Source: Schizochytrium sp. TIO01 (Eukaryota > Sar > Bigyra > Thraustochytrida > Thraustochytriidae). From it: a DNA stretch of 64,000 nucleotides. The position numbers and the translations under genes were made by a program. Positions 23,100 to 33,200 of this stretch are shown here, piece after piece. Position 1 is the stretch's first letter. Every line of letters starts with the position of its first letter. The stretch lies in contig SMSO01000004.1 of the NCBI GenBank assembly GCA_004764695.1, positions 394,501 to 458,500 on the forward strand. Direction: 5' to 3'. The notes under the pieces are model-generated. The model made no database searches and was not told where the DNA came from. It was given only the letters and a program-made list of their open reading frames with translations.

Positions 23100-24890
23100 T
23101 CAAACTGCCAGTTCGGCCATGAAATCCTGTGTATCATGGTCAATTAGACCAATTGGCTCGGTATCGACCGCCAAAGGGTCATACGGGACGTGAACATTGA
23201 AATCCGCCGCGCTGTTCACAAAAGCGCATTGCTGGCTAGCCAAAGAGTTCAGTCTGCATAAACTTTGCTTGGTCTGGTTCTCAGAGATGCTTGCAACAAA
23301 TTGGTGCGACGAATCGTTAGAGGCGCAAGAAAGAGCATCCATCTGCTTCGAAAAGTTGGTTTGTTTCTCAAAACCTTCCTCTTCTTCAGCATCGCTCAGA
23401 GCGTCCAGATTGTTAAGTATATCCATAAAATCTCCAGCTTCATTGCTACTGTGCTTGTGAATCCCAGAGCTCGAGTCATCAAAATCAAGAGCGTCTGAGG
23501 TTCCTGTCGCTTTGGAATCCGTGTCGTAATCATCGCCTAGGGGCCAGGAGTATCCAAAGCTCGACTGTGCTTTCTTTTGCTCAGGAGCTCTGGGGTCTTC
23601 ATTCAGTAATCCATCAAAACCATCAGCAATATCAAGGTCATCTTGATTGAGCGGCTGGGGGTGTTCATTCTCCAAGAAGCTTTCATGAACAAACTCCTCA
23701 AACGTTGCGTCGTTTCGCAAGCTAGACCACAGCTCGCGCTTAGATTTTACCTGGCTGTTGTGAATAACAAAGGTTCGTCGAACAGGACTTGGTGTTTTTA
23801 GAAGAGGCGGGGGTGCTCGGCGTCTCGGGGTTGGAGAGGGAGTAATTAGGGGAGTCTGCGGGTGGCTAGAGCGCACAGGCTTACTTTTTTTTGGTGTTTC
23901 TTGATGCTCTGCGTATATGAAGGAGTCCTTCTGTGGAATAGATGATTGGACTTTCTTAACAGATTTTGATGTCAATCTGCGACGCTGTGACGGGGGACAA
24001 GAATTTGTGTAATTTTCCTTCTCTTCATCTCCTCTTTCAACTTCTCGGAAACGTCGCTTCTGAGACTTCTTTGCACTAGCAGTAGCCAATGCGACTTTGT
24101 TAGCTGATTTCTTAGCTTTAGCAAGAGATCTCTTTGATTTTGGCGTCTTGGCTTCCTGTGATTTCTTTGAAACAACTTTCGCACTCGTCTTGCCGTTGCT
24201 AGGGCTTACATGACTAGCTGTCTCCACTAACCAACTGGGGTCAGGGAGGGTCTCGAGAAACTTCGAACCCTGAGTAAGCGATGGGTAGCCTTGATCTGGA
24301 TATTCATCTTTGGAGATGCCACAGAACTCCAGGAAGGGAGTGTTATAGGCTTCCAAGCAATCTGTGGATGTTAGTTTCGGAGTAAAGATGTGAAGAAAGT
24401 GCTCAATGATGCGGTGCACCTCATAGCGACGAGCACGCTCTACGTTGCGATCTGCGGCTCGCAATAAGCGACGCTTTGTTAAAACTGTGAAGGGGCGCGA
24501 CTCTGTTCCTGCAATCATATCTCCTTGGGGCTCAAGCGTCAGTTTGAAAAGGTGTTGGTCCACATGCTTCGAGCAGATTCCTTCAATACGGAAGGAGACG
24601 CTTCCACTGAGATTCTCTCGTGACACCTCTATTGTAGAGATCTTCGTGCGTAGGTCCAAGTTCTCTTCGTAATTGTACTTGGCATACTTGTTCCTTGCTC
24701 CGGAAGGCTCTACTTTGAGACCAAACTTAAGCTTGGTTGGTTTCAAATTTTCTAGAGTTTCTGGAGTGCACCGTACTACGAAAGCTACCACGAGCACGTA
24801 CGTCGCCAGCGGTCCCTCGGCATTGCAAAATATGGTCTCCGGCTGTGCCACAATTTCCAGGCGAGCGTCCCCGGTTGCCTTCGTCTTCAT
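23100..24890 (-). CDS. Unrecognised nuclear-looking protein, beta-rich N-terminus and disordered basic tail
   Basis: 596 residues from ATG (CAT at 24888-24890). I do not recognise the family. Residues 1-145 are strand-rich and end in an SRPFTVLTKRRLL motif, a pattern reminiscent of immunoglobulin-like DNA-binding folds in general, but no specific homology can be claimed. Residues 145-225 look helical. Residues 235-320 are very rich in Lys, Arg and Ser with several candidate nuclear localisation signals (PKSKRSLAKAKK, QKRRFREVER). The next segment is TP-rich (TPLITPSPTPRRR, KTPSPVRR), typical of proline-directed kinase sites. The last 200 residues are acidic and serine-rich. A chromatin or transcription role is a guess from composition alone. 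That the ORF is coding is well supported by its length and by clean codon structure over nearly 600 codons. Confidence 0.72.
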   Translation of the reverse strand: MKTKATGDARLEIVAQPETIFCNAEGPLATYVLVVAFVVRCTPETLENLKPTKLKFGLKVEPSGARNKYAKYNYEENLDLRTKISTIEVSRENLSGSVSFRIEGICSKHVDQHLFKLTLEPQGDMIAGTESRPFTVLTKRRLLRAADRNVERARRYEVHRIIEHFLHIFTPKLTSTDCLEAYNTPFLEFCGISKDEYPDQGYPSLTQGSKFLETLPDPSWLVETASHVSPSNGKTSAKVVSKKSQEAKTPKSKRSLAKAKKSANKVALATASAKKSQKRRFREVERGDEEKENYTNSCPPSQRRRLTSKSVKKVQSSIPQKDSFIYAEHQETPKKSKPVRSSHPQTPLITPSPTPRRRAPPPLLKTPSPVRRTFVIHNSQVKSKRELWSSLRNDATFEEFVHESFLENEHPQPLNQDDLDIADGFDGLLNEDPRAPEQKKAQSSFGYSWPLGDDYDTDSKATGTSDALDFDDSSSGIHKHSSNEAGDFMDILNNLDALSDAEEEEGFEKQTNFSKQMDALSCASNDSSHQFVASISENQTKQSLCRLNSLASQQCAFVNSAADFNVHVPYDPLAVDTEPIGLIDHDTQDFMAELAV

Positions 24891-26057
24891 CGTCTTTGTG
24901 TTGCTCTTCGTCTCGTGTGAGAGCGTTATGGGTTCTTCCGAGACCAGTTGGATGTCTCACGCCACGTCTTTGTACGCAAAGCGTTCCCTCCAGCACGCAG
25001 ACCCGGCCAGCGCAGCTCACAAGGCACTTATTCTGAGCACTCCGAGGGTCCCGCGTCCCGCAACAACAAGATAGTGTCGCAAGCTTTCGTCAAGGCTTGA
25101 TCGATTGAGATTTGAATTCTAGCTCACTTTCTTCTCTATCGACCAACCTTAGGAGGCATAGTGAGGTCGCTAGGTATCAAGACTCCTACCAATGACCCAT
25201 AGGTAGTCCTACGATGAAAGAGGTCTACTCTCCACATTCCCTGCGTTACCTCAAAATTCAAATTTTAAAATTTCAAACTGCCGCTATTTCACCGATTTTC
25301 CGAAGGTGTTCTCTTGGGGACGCCCCTCACAAAATAGCTCAGTGGAGATGAGAGGGATATATTTCTCCGAGTGTCGGCAAACCCGAACAGACCTTGAGAG
25401 TCGTTCTCTGGAGAACGGCGCGATGGTTGGTGGCGGCAGTTAGATTAGGAAAGCTTTTGAGAGCGAGTCAGTCATAAGGAAGAAGGCAAGATCATAGAAT
25501 GAGCCGACAATAAGCAACTGGTATTTCGCGGGTCCCGAAGTCTTCATCCAAGCTGAGGGTAAAGAGGGAGGTGGTTTGTAAGCGTGAGACTAAAGACCAG
25601 CTCGTATTTTATTTGTATCTGTTTCTGATGAGGGAGAGTGAGCCTACCGCTCAAAAACTGTCGAAGGCCTCGAGGTCGTCTGATTTCCTATATATGGTAG
25701 GATGCAGTAGTGCTGCAGAAGCGCGAAAAAGGAAATCCACGAACGTAATAGCACAGGTGGACCAAGCTGAAGTGATTGGGTGAAATTACAGATCATTCTT
25801 ATGTATAGCAGAATTTTAATTATGTACCAGAGTATGATAGACGTGAAATAATGTAGCAAATGCAAAACGTCGTTCTTGCCGCCAATGTTGTAGGCTCTTA
25901 TTGTGGGCGAGGTGCAAAAGGAAGTAAAGTACGAGATCGAAACTGTTCTTTCATGTTTCTGAAATCAGCATAGGGCAGGAAGACCAGACGAGAACTGCGG
26001 TTAAAGAAGTCGGAGGTACAGAGCACTTTTCCATCGACATGGATATCGCCACGGCTT
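24891..26057. other. Intergenic region between two leftward genes
   Basis: No gene recognised. Its left part should be the promoter of the leftward gene ending at 24890, and its right part the 3' region of the phosphatase gene. The open frames near 24.7-25.1 kb are shadows of the neighbouring gene's 5' end. Confidence 0.5.
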
Positions 26058-29000
26058 TCAAAAGTCCTTGAACCATACACCAGATGGAATGTCTTTGAGC
26101 GTTCCAGAGTCAATCACATCATCTCGTGGAGATGGAGTATTAAGAATATCCTTGAGTGCGCTCTGAGCGGCTTCGCGAAGAGGGGAATCAAAAGTTCCCG
26201 CGCGAATAGCTTCAAAATCAACCTTTGACAGGAAAGGATGGCGGGTTGTATCTTCAATATTAGCTAGACGGCGAGATGGTGAGGGCTGTAAAAGGTCCTG
26301 AACAAATTCGGAAGCTTCCTTCGAGATAGATGCAGGCATGCTGAGGGATGTTGGGTCGAAGTTGGAGATTTCTGAAAAGAGATCTTTCTCCTTAAATGGA
26401 AGAGTCGCGGTGAGCATCTCGTGCGTAAGAATACCAAGAGCCCAAAAGTCTACTTCCAAGCCATGCCCAGCATTGAGAATTTGCTCAGGGGCCACATAGC
26501 CCGGGTCGCCACACATTGTGAACGTTCGAGTATGTTGATCCTCCATGTATTTTCCACAACCGAGATCAGCCAGACTTACGTACCCCTTGTCAGAAAGCAT
26601 GAGGGTCTGCGGATTGATCGAGCGGGCAAGGATACTACGGGAATGCAGACGTTCAAGAATAATCAAGATGTTGGCTACTACAAAGCGCACAACGTCTTCG
26701 TTGAGCGGCTCCGACATGAAGTCATGTAATGAGCCACATGCAACACCTGCCAGGGCCACATGTAGACTTTCAGCACCAATAAAAGTTTTGAGGATGGGGA
26801 AGATCGGGTCGTAACGTGCGATTGGGCCTTGGCTCTCCTCAATGGATAGGTGTTTCGCCTGGTGACTCCGGCACGAATTCTGGGATCCAAGAGACGGGAG
26901 ATCTTCCACAGCAGCAAGAGGAAGAAGCTCCCGATCACGCAACGGCATGTTTTCAGTCTTAGCAGCTTCAATAGCTTTGCGAGAATACGACTTCAGTGTA
27001 CATGGGTCGCGAGCACCTGGCACTTTGACAACACGGAAGCTGATAGTCTCAGTTGTGTGAATGGTTGCCTTTGGTTGAATTTCATCCACAGGCACATCCT
27101 CAAACTTGATACCAAGCATAGCACAACGAGAAGGCATTTCCGCAGCAGCGAGACTCTGAAGTTCACGCTTCCGGCCATGCCGAGCAATAATGTCACTAAG
27201 AGGGCCAAGAACCTGCTCAAACGAGTCTTTGCTGATGTGAAAGCAAACTGTTTTGCCCACCGCGAGAACACTCGCTGCACGCGGTTCACGATTGAGAAGA
27301 GCTCGCTCACCAAAGTAGCTTCCTGCCTGAAGGCGCATGACTTCTTTTCCGACCTTAGGGTCGATCACTGCAGAGTCAGAGATAAGACAGCGTACTCCGC
27401 CCTCTTTGATGATGTACATGATGTCACCCATGTCACCTTGCTTGATAATAGTATCATTATCCTTGAAGGTCACCTCCGAGAGATGATCTGCAAGACGCTG
27501 TAGTTGGCCCTTACCTAAAGTCTCAAAAATTTTGACACTGCGGAGCACACGGATAAGTTCCTTGTTAGGTCTCTTTATTAGTACACGGCGGAAAGTCTTA
27601 CGACCAAGAGCCCACAATCGACCGTCTGTTTTGGCAATCACAGATGCAGCACGAGGTTTTGAGTACATGAGAGCGAGCTCACCAAAAGATGGGTTACCAA
27701 CATTGCCTGCGCGGGCAACGTATGTATGAACCTTGCGTTCCTCATCAGATCCCTCTTGATGAAGGAAACAGTCATATTCACCCTTGTCCACAACGTAAAA
27801 ATTATCACCATGCTCACCTTGCTTGATGATGGTATCACCCGCTTTGACGTTCTTGCGAACAAAAGCACGAAGAACATGGTCTAGTTGGGTAGGATTGAGA
27901 TGCTGAAACAGGAAGTTGGTGGAGACTGCCATTTTGATAGCTTCAATCTCCTCGCTAGACTTCACGACGCTATCCGTGCCAACAAGAGCATCATCATCCT
28001 CGTCTTCTTCCTCCGCCTCAAAAACGGTCGAGGATTCGATAAGTGCCCGTTTGACACGAGACATCTCCCGGCGAACAGGACGATTTTGCTTTTCCATGGC
28101 TAAGAGAGCATCATAGGACTTGAATGAGCCCATCATGGAAACATTTTCGCCGACATGAGAACTCAAGTTAAATTCAAGCTTAGCTGAGCCGGTTGACGTT
28201 TCTCCCATATTCGTATAAATGACAATAGCAGTGATATCATCAGTGCGGACTTCATAGTGTAACCACAGCTTGTAGGACTCAGTCACGAGCGCACGCGCAG
28301 CTTCGTAAGGATCGTCGAATTTTCTCACCATGTCAACCACAGTTTGGGAAGATAGGAATTCAAAAACACCATCACTGGCAATGACCACGAACTTGTCTCG
28401 AGAAGTTAGTTTACGACGCAAGACCTCCGGGTTTGAAATACAGCCAATAGATTCTGCCATTTCATCACCTAAACTTCGTGTGAAGGCTACGCCGGGACAG
28501 CCTTTGTTTGGCAACCAAAGACGCGGTGGATCACCGCCATCGTCTTCCTCTTCACCCCAATCTTGGGCGTTAGGGTCATAAGGTTTGTAACCTTCAAGCT
28601 GGTCCATTGTCATAACTACTGCTCCGGCTTCTTGGCAGCGAATACGTTCATCACCTCGGTACGGGGTCTGATCAGCGCTCAAAGGTTGGGCAACAATGCG
28701 CCCGCCACCCATATCTGTTGCAAGGACGGCACGAGAGTCGCCAACATTGGCAACGATAACTTCTTCTCCTACAAACAGTACAGAAATGCAAGTTGTACCT
28801 GCTAAAGTATCGTCAAAATAGGTTGGCCCCTTTCGCTTGCGTTTCTGCTTATGCATTTCTTTGTTAACCTTGAGGAGAGACTCCTCAAAAGCCACCTCTG
28901 GTTGAATTCGTAAATGTTTGTTGTTCAGCATATACTTACTAAAGCGGTCGACAGCGAATGTGCTACACTCCGTGCCATAGCGACCATGACCATCAAAGAC

Positions 29001-29390
29001 TCCAAAAAGACTAATATCGGGGTACTTTGCACCCAGGTCGGGAGCAACGAGCAAATTATCCTGATTCTTTTTGCTTAAATCTTCTGGGTAGAAACCGCTC
29101 TGGCAAACCCAGCCATAGTGGAGCGTTACAATAGGTGTATCCTGTCCATTGTTCTCATATGACCTCAACTCGCGTTTCTGTGCACCTTCGGAAGACCGAG
29201 TACGCCCAGAAACCTCGAGGCGACTGATAGCAAGAAACTTCTCGTCTTGCGTGAGGCCATCCTCCATATCGGGTTCTGGTGCTGTGCATTTGTCAAGTGT
29301 TTCTGGAATCAGTGCACTAGCCAGATCTTCTGCGCTCTTCTTTGCCGCAGAGAGCTTGGCCACTGGAATTGGTTCATTTCGGTTATCCAT
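26058..29390 (-). CDS. PP2C phosphatase fused to two cyclic-nucleotide-binding domains and a pseudokinase
   Basis: 1110 residues from ATG at 29390; the open frame extends 11 codons further to a GTG. Residues about 92-395 are a PP2C-type Ser/Thr phosphatase with its metal ligands (FGVFDGHG at 130-136, VANVGDSRAV, VIASDGVFEF, DDITAIVIY). Two cyclic-nucleotide-binding domains follow, with phosphate-binding cassettes FGELALMYSKPRAAS near 567 and FGERALLNREPRAAS near 692. Both keep the Glu and Arg that contact cyclic nucleotide. A kinase fold occupies about 800-1045: the catalytic-loop Asp is Ser (ARSINPQT near 923), no VAIK lysine is visible, the DFG site reads DLG near 940, and the APE motif is intact (YVAPEQIL). 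This looks like a cyclic-nucleotide-gated phosphatase with a catalytically dead kinase module. PP2C/PKG-like fusions are known in stramenopiles and alveolates. It is probably cytosolic. Confidence 0.92.
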   Translation of the reverse strand: MDNRNEPIPVAKLSAAKKSAEDLASALIPETLDKCTAPEPDMEDGLTQDEKFLAISRLEVSGRTRSSEGAQKRELRSYENNGQDTPIVTLHYGWVCQSGFYPEDLSKKNQDNLLVAPDLGAKYPDISLFGVFDGHGRYGTECSTFAVDRFSKYMLNNKHLRIQPEVAFEESLLKVNKEMHKQKRKRKGPTYFDDTLAGTTCISVLFVGEEVIVANVGDSRAVLATDMGGGRIVAQPLSADQTPYRGDERIRCQEAGAVVMTMDQLEGYKPYDPNAQDWGEEEDDGGDPPRLWLPNKGCPGVAFTRSLGDEMAESIGCISNPEVLRRKLTSRDKFVVIASDGVFEFLSSQTVVDMVRKFDDPYEAARALVTESYKLWLHYEVRTDDITAIVIYTNMGETSTGSAKLEFNLSSHVGENVSMMGSFKSYDALLAMEKQNRPVRREMSRVKRALIESSTVFEAEEEDEDDDALVGTDSVVKSSEEIEAIKMAVSTNFLFQHLNPTQLDHVLRAFVRKNVKAGDTIIKQGEHGDNFYVVDKGEYDCFLHQEGSDEERKVHTYVARAGNVGNPSFGELALMYSKPRAASVIAKTDGRLWALGRKTFRRVLIKRPNKELIRVLRSVKIFETLGKGQLQRLADHLSEVTFKDNDTIIKQGDMGDIMYIIKEGGVRCLISDSAVIDPKVGKEVMRLQAGSYFGERALLNREPRAASVLAVGKTVCFHISKDSFEQVLGPLSDIIARHGRKRELQSLAAAEMPSRCAMLGIKFEDVPVDEIQPKATIHTTETISFRVVKVPGARDPCTLKSYSRKAIEAAKTENMPLRDRELLPLAAVEDLPSLGSQNSCRSHQAKHLSIEESQGPIARYDPIFPILKTFIGAESLHVALAGVACGSLHDFMSEPLNEDVVRFVVANILIILERLHSRSILARSINPQTLMLSDKGYVSLADLGCGKYMEDQHTRTFTMCGDPGYVAPEQILNAGHGLEVDFWALGILTHEMLTATLPFKEKDLFSEISNFDPTSLSMPASISKEASEFVQDLLQPSPSRRLANIEDTTRHPFLSKVDFEAIRAGTFDSPLREAAQSALKDILNTPSPRDDVIDSGTLKDIPSGVWFKDF

Positions 29391-29785
29391 GATGTTGAAC
29401 CACGAACCTTTTCTTGCTTGCACACAAAATTATCTGTCCGGATCCCGTTAAAAAAAGGCGACACAGCAATCAGTCTAGAAGCCTAATTTGTGATTTAAAC
29501 GATCTCGATTCGATGTTGTTTGAAAACGACAAAGCAAGACCAGAGGCCAAAATTACGAAAAAGACCACAAGCAAGAATCACGAGAAACGCCAAACAAACC
29601 TGCCTGCTTTAAGTAAAAGAAAGGTGATTTACAGTCACCGCTGGCGCCTGACAGCAAGCGTGTCGCTCTCACGGAGCCCAAGCAGGCGGAAGAGACCGGC
29701 GAGGTCTGACCAGCAATCCGGGAGGGGCGAGCAAGGGAGCGGCGTCCCGTGAAGCGAAGCGAAGAAGAAAAACTTATCGATCGAG

Positions 29786-30236
29786 GTGAGTCCGCGCCCT
29801 CTTTATTATTATGAGTCTCTGTGACTCGCTCACGGACAAGGACGCGGACGACTACACGGCACGCAGCTTCGAGAGCCTACCTGAATTGGATCTTGATCGC
29901 CACCAGGTTCCCCAATCCACCCGGTGTCGCGTCGCGGTGCAGCAAGCGAACGACCTCCAGGACAGGTTCGAGCTAGAGCGAACGAACCGATGGGAGGCAA
30001 GGAATAGAAAATGGAATGGCACTGCGTTGGCTGATCCTCCTTTTCTTCCTTCTCCTCCTCCTTCTTCTCCTCAGAAGCGGCGGCGTGAGCGGCGGAGTCG
30101 ACGAAAGGCCGTGGCCGCTGCAGGTACTGAGGCGCGTCTGCTGCAGAACGGCGAGCAGGCGAGCCGACGGAGAGAATTTGAATCCAAACCAAAATCAGAG
30201 AAGAAGCAAAGAGACTTTGCGACGCCTAAAAGATGA
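29786..30236 (+). other. Possible spliced transcript of unknown function
   Basis: Strong splice-like signals: GAG|GTGAGT at 29783-29791 and a long polypyrimidine tract ending in CTCAG at 30074, which would define a 289-base intron. The downstream exon keeps a Lys/Arg/Glu-rich frame open to 30236. An unspliced 141-codon ATG frame (29811-30236) covers the same area. No family is recognised. It could be a 5' leader intron of an unplaced gene transcribed away from the phosphatase gene. Confidence 0.25.
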
Positions 30237-33200
30237 TTCTCACTTTATTAGGACTCTTCCTTTTCAAAAAGAGCAAAAGTAAAAACTTTTCGCTGTTCTT
30301 TCTTCTTTTACTTTTGAAAGACTCTTTACGAGCGAGCCTGCGATGATGCCAGAACCCAGCATCATCGTTCCTAATAACGAACAAGGAGGCGCTGCTCCAA
30401 ACGTCGCATCGTTCAAAATGAAGAACTTTCTGAGGAGGACAGGTCCAAGGGAACGAAGGAGTTGAGTTTCTTCAATTCCATGTTACTTGACCAAAAAAAA
30501 CGAACGAATGGTGAGTGAGAGTGATAATGCTACCAGTAATTATTTTGTAGACTAACTGTGTATTTCTTTATTCATAGATGCTATATTTTATTTTATTTCA
30601 TTTTATAGATATTGGATGAACCAAAAAGATAAACAAAATGATAAATAAATAGGCATAGTAAATGGCAATAGGTACGCTGCCTACGAATGATAAAATAATG
30701 ATAAAATAATGTTAAACTAATGATAAAATAATGAGATGCCTCTCTTCGGACATCTATGAAGGAAGAAGAAGTTGGAATGTTGAAGCAGATTCGTGAAAGG
30801 GACTTTCACGTGCCCGCGTTACACGTGCGCAACCACAGGGACAGCTAGCTGGCCTGTTCTCCTCTGTCAGCGAGAGTTTTTTAGCTCGCTCTTCACATTT
30901 GCATCTCAAGAGTAGCACCGCCGCGATGACTCGAGAGTCCTTCTCCATTGCTTTGCTGCGCTAAGATATGTCCTTTTGTCTTAAAAGTCTGAAAAAAGAA
31001 GAGAAAGTGAGTGACTCTGATCCAAAGAGCACCAGTAGTATCCACTCTTACGCATTCGGTTAGAAGGCTCTTGGTAGTAATTAGTGATGGGAAGCAGAAG
31101 AAAGATCACTTAATGTTTTACAATCTTGTAGTTCGACTATTGGGTAGCAAAACAAAAGACTTTCAAAGAAGCGCCCTGAGGCAAGACGATGGAGGCCAAG
31201 AGGTCGGCGCGACTAAGACCATGCGTGGCCACCTTCGTGTCTTCACTTCCACCCAGGCTACATGCTTCCCTCTGCCGGGTTTAATGTTGAAAAGAAGGTC
31301 AACGAGTCGTCCTGTATATCGGCTCAGGTTCTAAAAGCTTAATTTAGACTTTAAAAAGACATAAAAAAGAAATATATATTTAAAAAAAGGAAACTTTATT
31401 ATTAAATCATAGGAGAAAAGAACCAAATTCTTTAGATTTTACTTTTTAAAAACAAGTAAATAAAATTGATCCCTCTGTTGTTAGCCTGGACAATCCAGAT
31501 ACGGAGAAGCCTAGGCCTGGATGAGATGGGATAAGAAGTAGGTACTGAGATTGACGCCAAGTTCAAGAACGGATGTTATTAGATTGAGAACCGGTCTCTG
31601 TTTTCTCTCCTGTTTTCAGTGCGCACGTTCCGATACCACAAGGCCCTCGACGTGCATTCTCCTCCGCGCCTGAGCTTGGTCAATAACTATAAAGTACCCC
31701 CCAGTTGAAGACTTGTGCATCAAATACACACCGATTCCCACTTCCTAAAAAGAGGTTATGTATGGAGTTATATACAAAATAGACCCGTTACGCTCGAGAT
31801 GGGTCGAACTTGGAGGATCTCGCATGAGAAAGAAGACACATGATGCCAGGACAAGTCTTTAACGCTCGAGAGAAAAGGACCAAAGAGTAAGGAGTAAATA
31901 CGATTCAAAGGTGCGCGTAAGAAAGAATAATCGCATTTTAATGGAAATGAGTATATGTTAGTTTTCACAGGGTGGTCTCCAGGTTACCAGCATTTCCCAA
32001 ACCGGGTTACATGAAGTATTGAGCTATAAAGAGTTTAGGGTGTGTATTCAAGCTTTTTTAATACATATTTGTAAATTTGGCGCATCTAAAACTTTCCTTC
32101 AATCGGATGTAATGTTATATGCAAAATAGGCTAGATCTATGCTTGTGATGAATGAAGTAGTGGTTTATGCTCTAAGCATGAACACAAAACACACCTTGGA
32201 ATGGCGAATCGTTTAACCGCATTTTTGTGAAGTTGGAAAATTTTAAAAGAAGCAACATCTACCATAAAAAACTCAAATGGTAGTGCTTTTTCACTGAATA
32301 AAAAGTGTTCGTTGCCTTTGCCTGAGAAAGAGTTCATGTACGCGGAGATGAGAATGACGGGATAACCTGGACACGAGCAAGTATCGTCTGGGGAAGCTCC
32401 GCGCCCGCATTAGCAAAAAGCTAGCACAAGACGATTTTCGTAGACATCTACAAAAAGTCTTACTAACTTGAAGGAAACTTGCTAGCAAAGTCTGGACTTT
32501 GAACTTCTGATTTTGTGTTGATCAGGACCTTGACCCGAATTGAAAACTTCTCTGGAAACTCTGTAGTAGCGAGTGATGTGTAGCATCGTGCTCATCTTGA
32601 AGATATGATGTTTTGTACACCCCCCCTTGACAGTTGCCCTTTGAAAAAAATAAATTAAAAAATAAGGCGAGATTTTTCAAAAGTTGATTCTCATTATGGA
32701 TTTTCAGAATATTAAATTAATCAAATCCTGCTTCTGGCTAAAAGATGCCTTATGTCCTACTTTTCCTTATGTAATTTAAGAGTTGTTTTTAAATATGAAT
32801 AGCTGAAGTTATTTATATCTCGCTGTGTCAGCTTTTTTCGTAGACATATATGCACTTCATCTTTTTTCTTCCTTTCTTTGTGCAACGTGATGGACTTTTC
32901 TGCCATATTCCATTCAGCTTGCGGTTCCACGCTCATGATAATCTAGGTATTTTCTGACTCGATTGGTTAGTTGTAGCTGGGGATTTTACTCGCCACTGAT
33001 ACCGACCAGTCTAAGCATAATATTGGAACAGTTTATTTTAGGATTTCTTGCTTCAGGGCTACCCAACGAAGGACCTCTCCTAATATCAAGGTCGAAGAGG
33101 GGTTCAATAGATGAAAGAGTAACTCTGAAAGCAAATAAATACTGTCTTTGGGGGAAATTCTCGTGGCCTTTCCTAGTTTTGAGCTCCATTATCACTGTTT

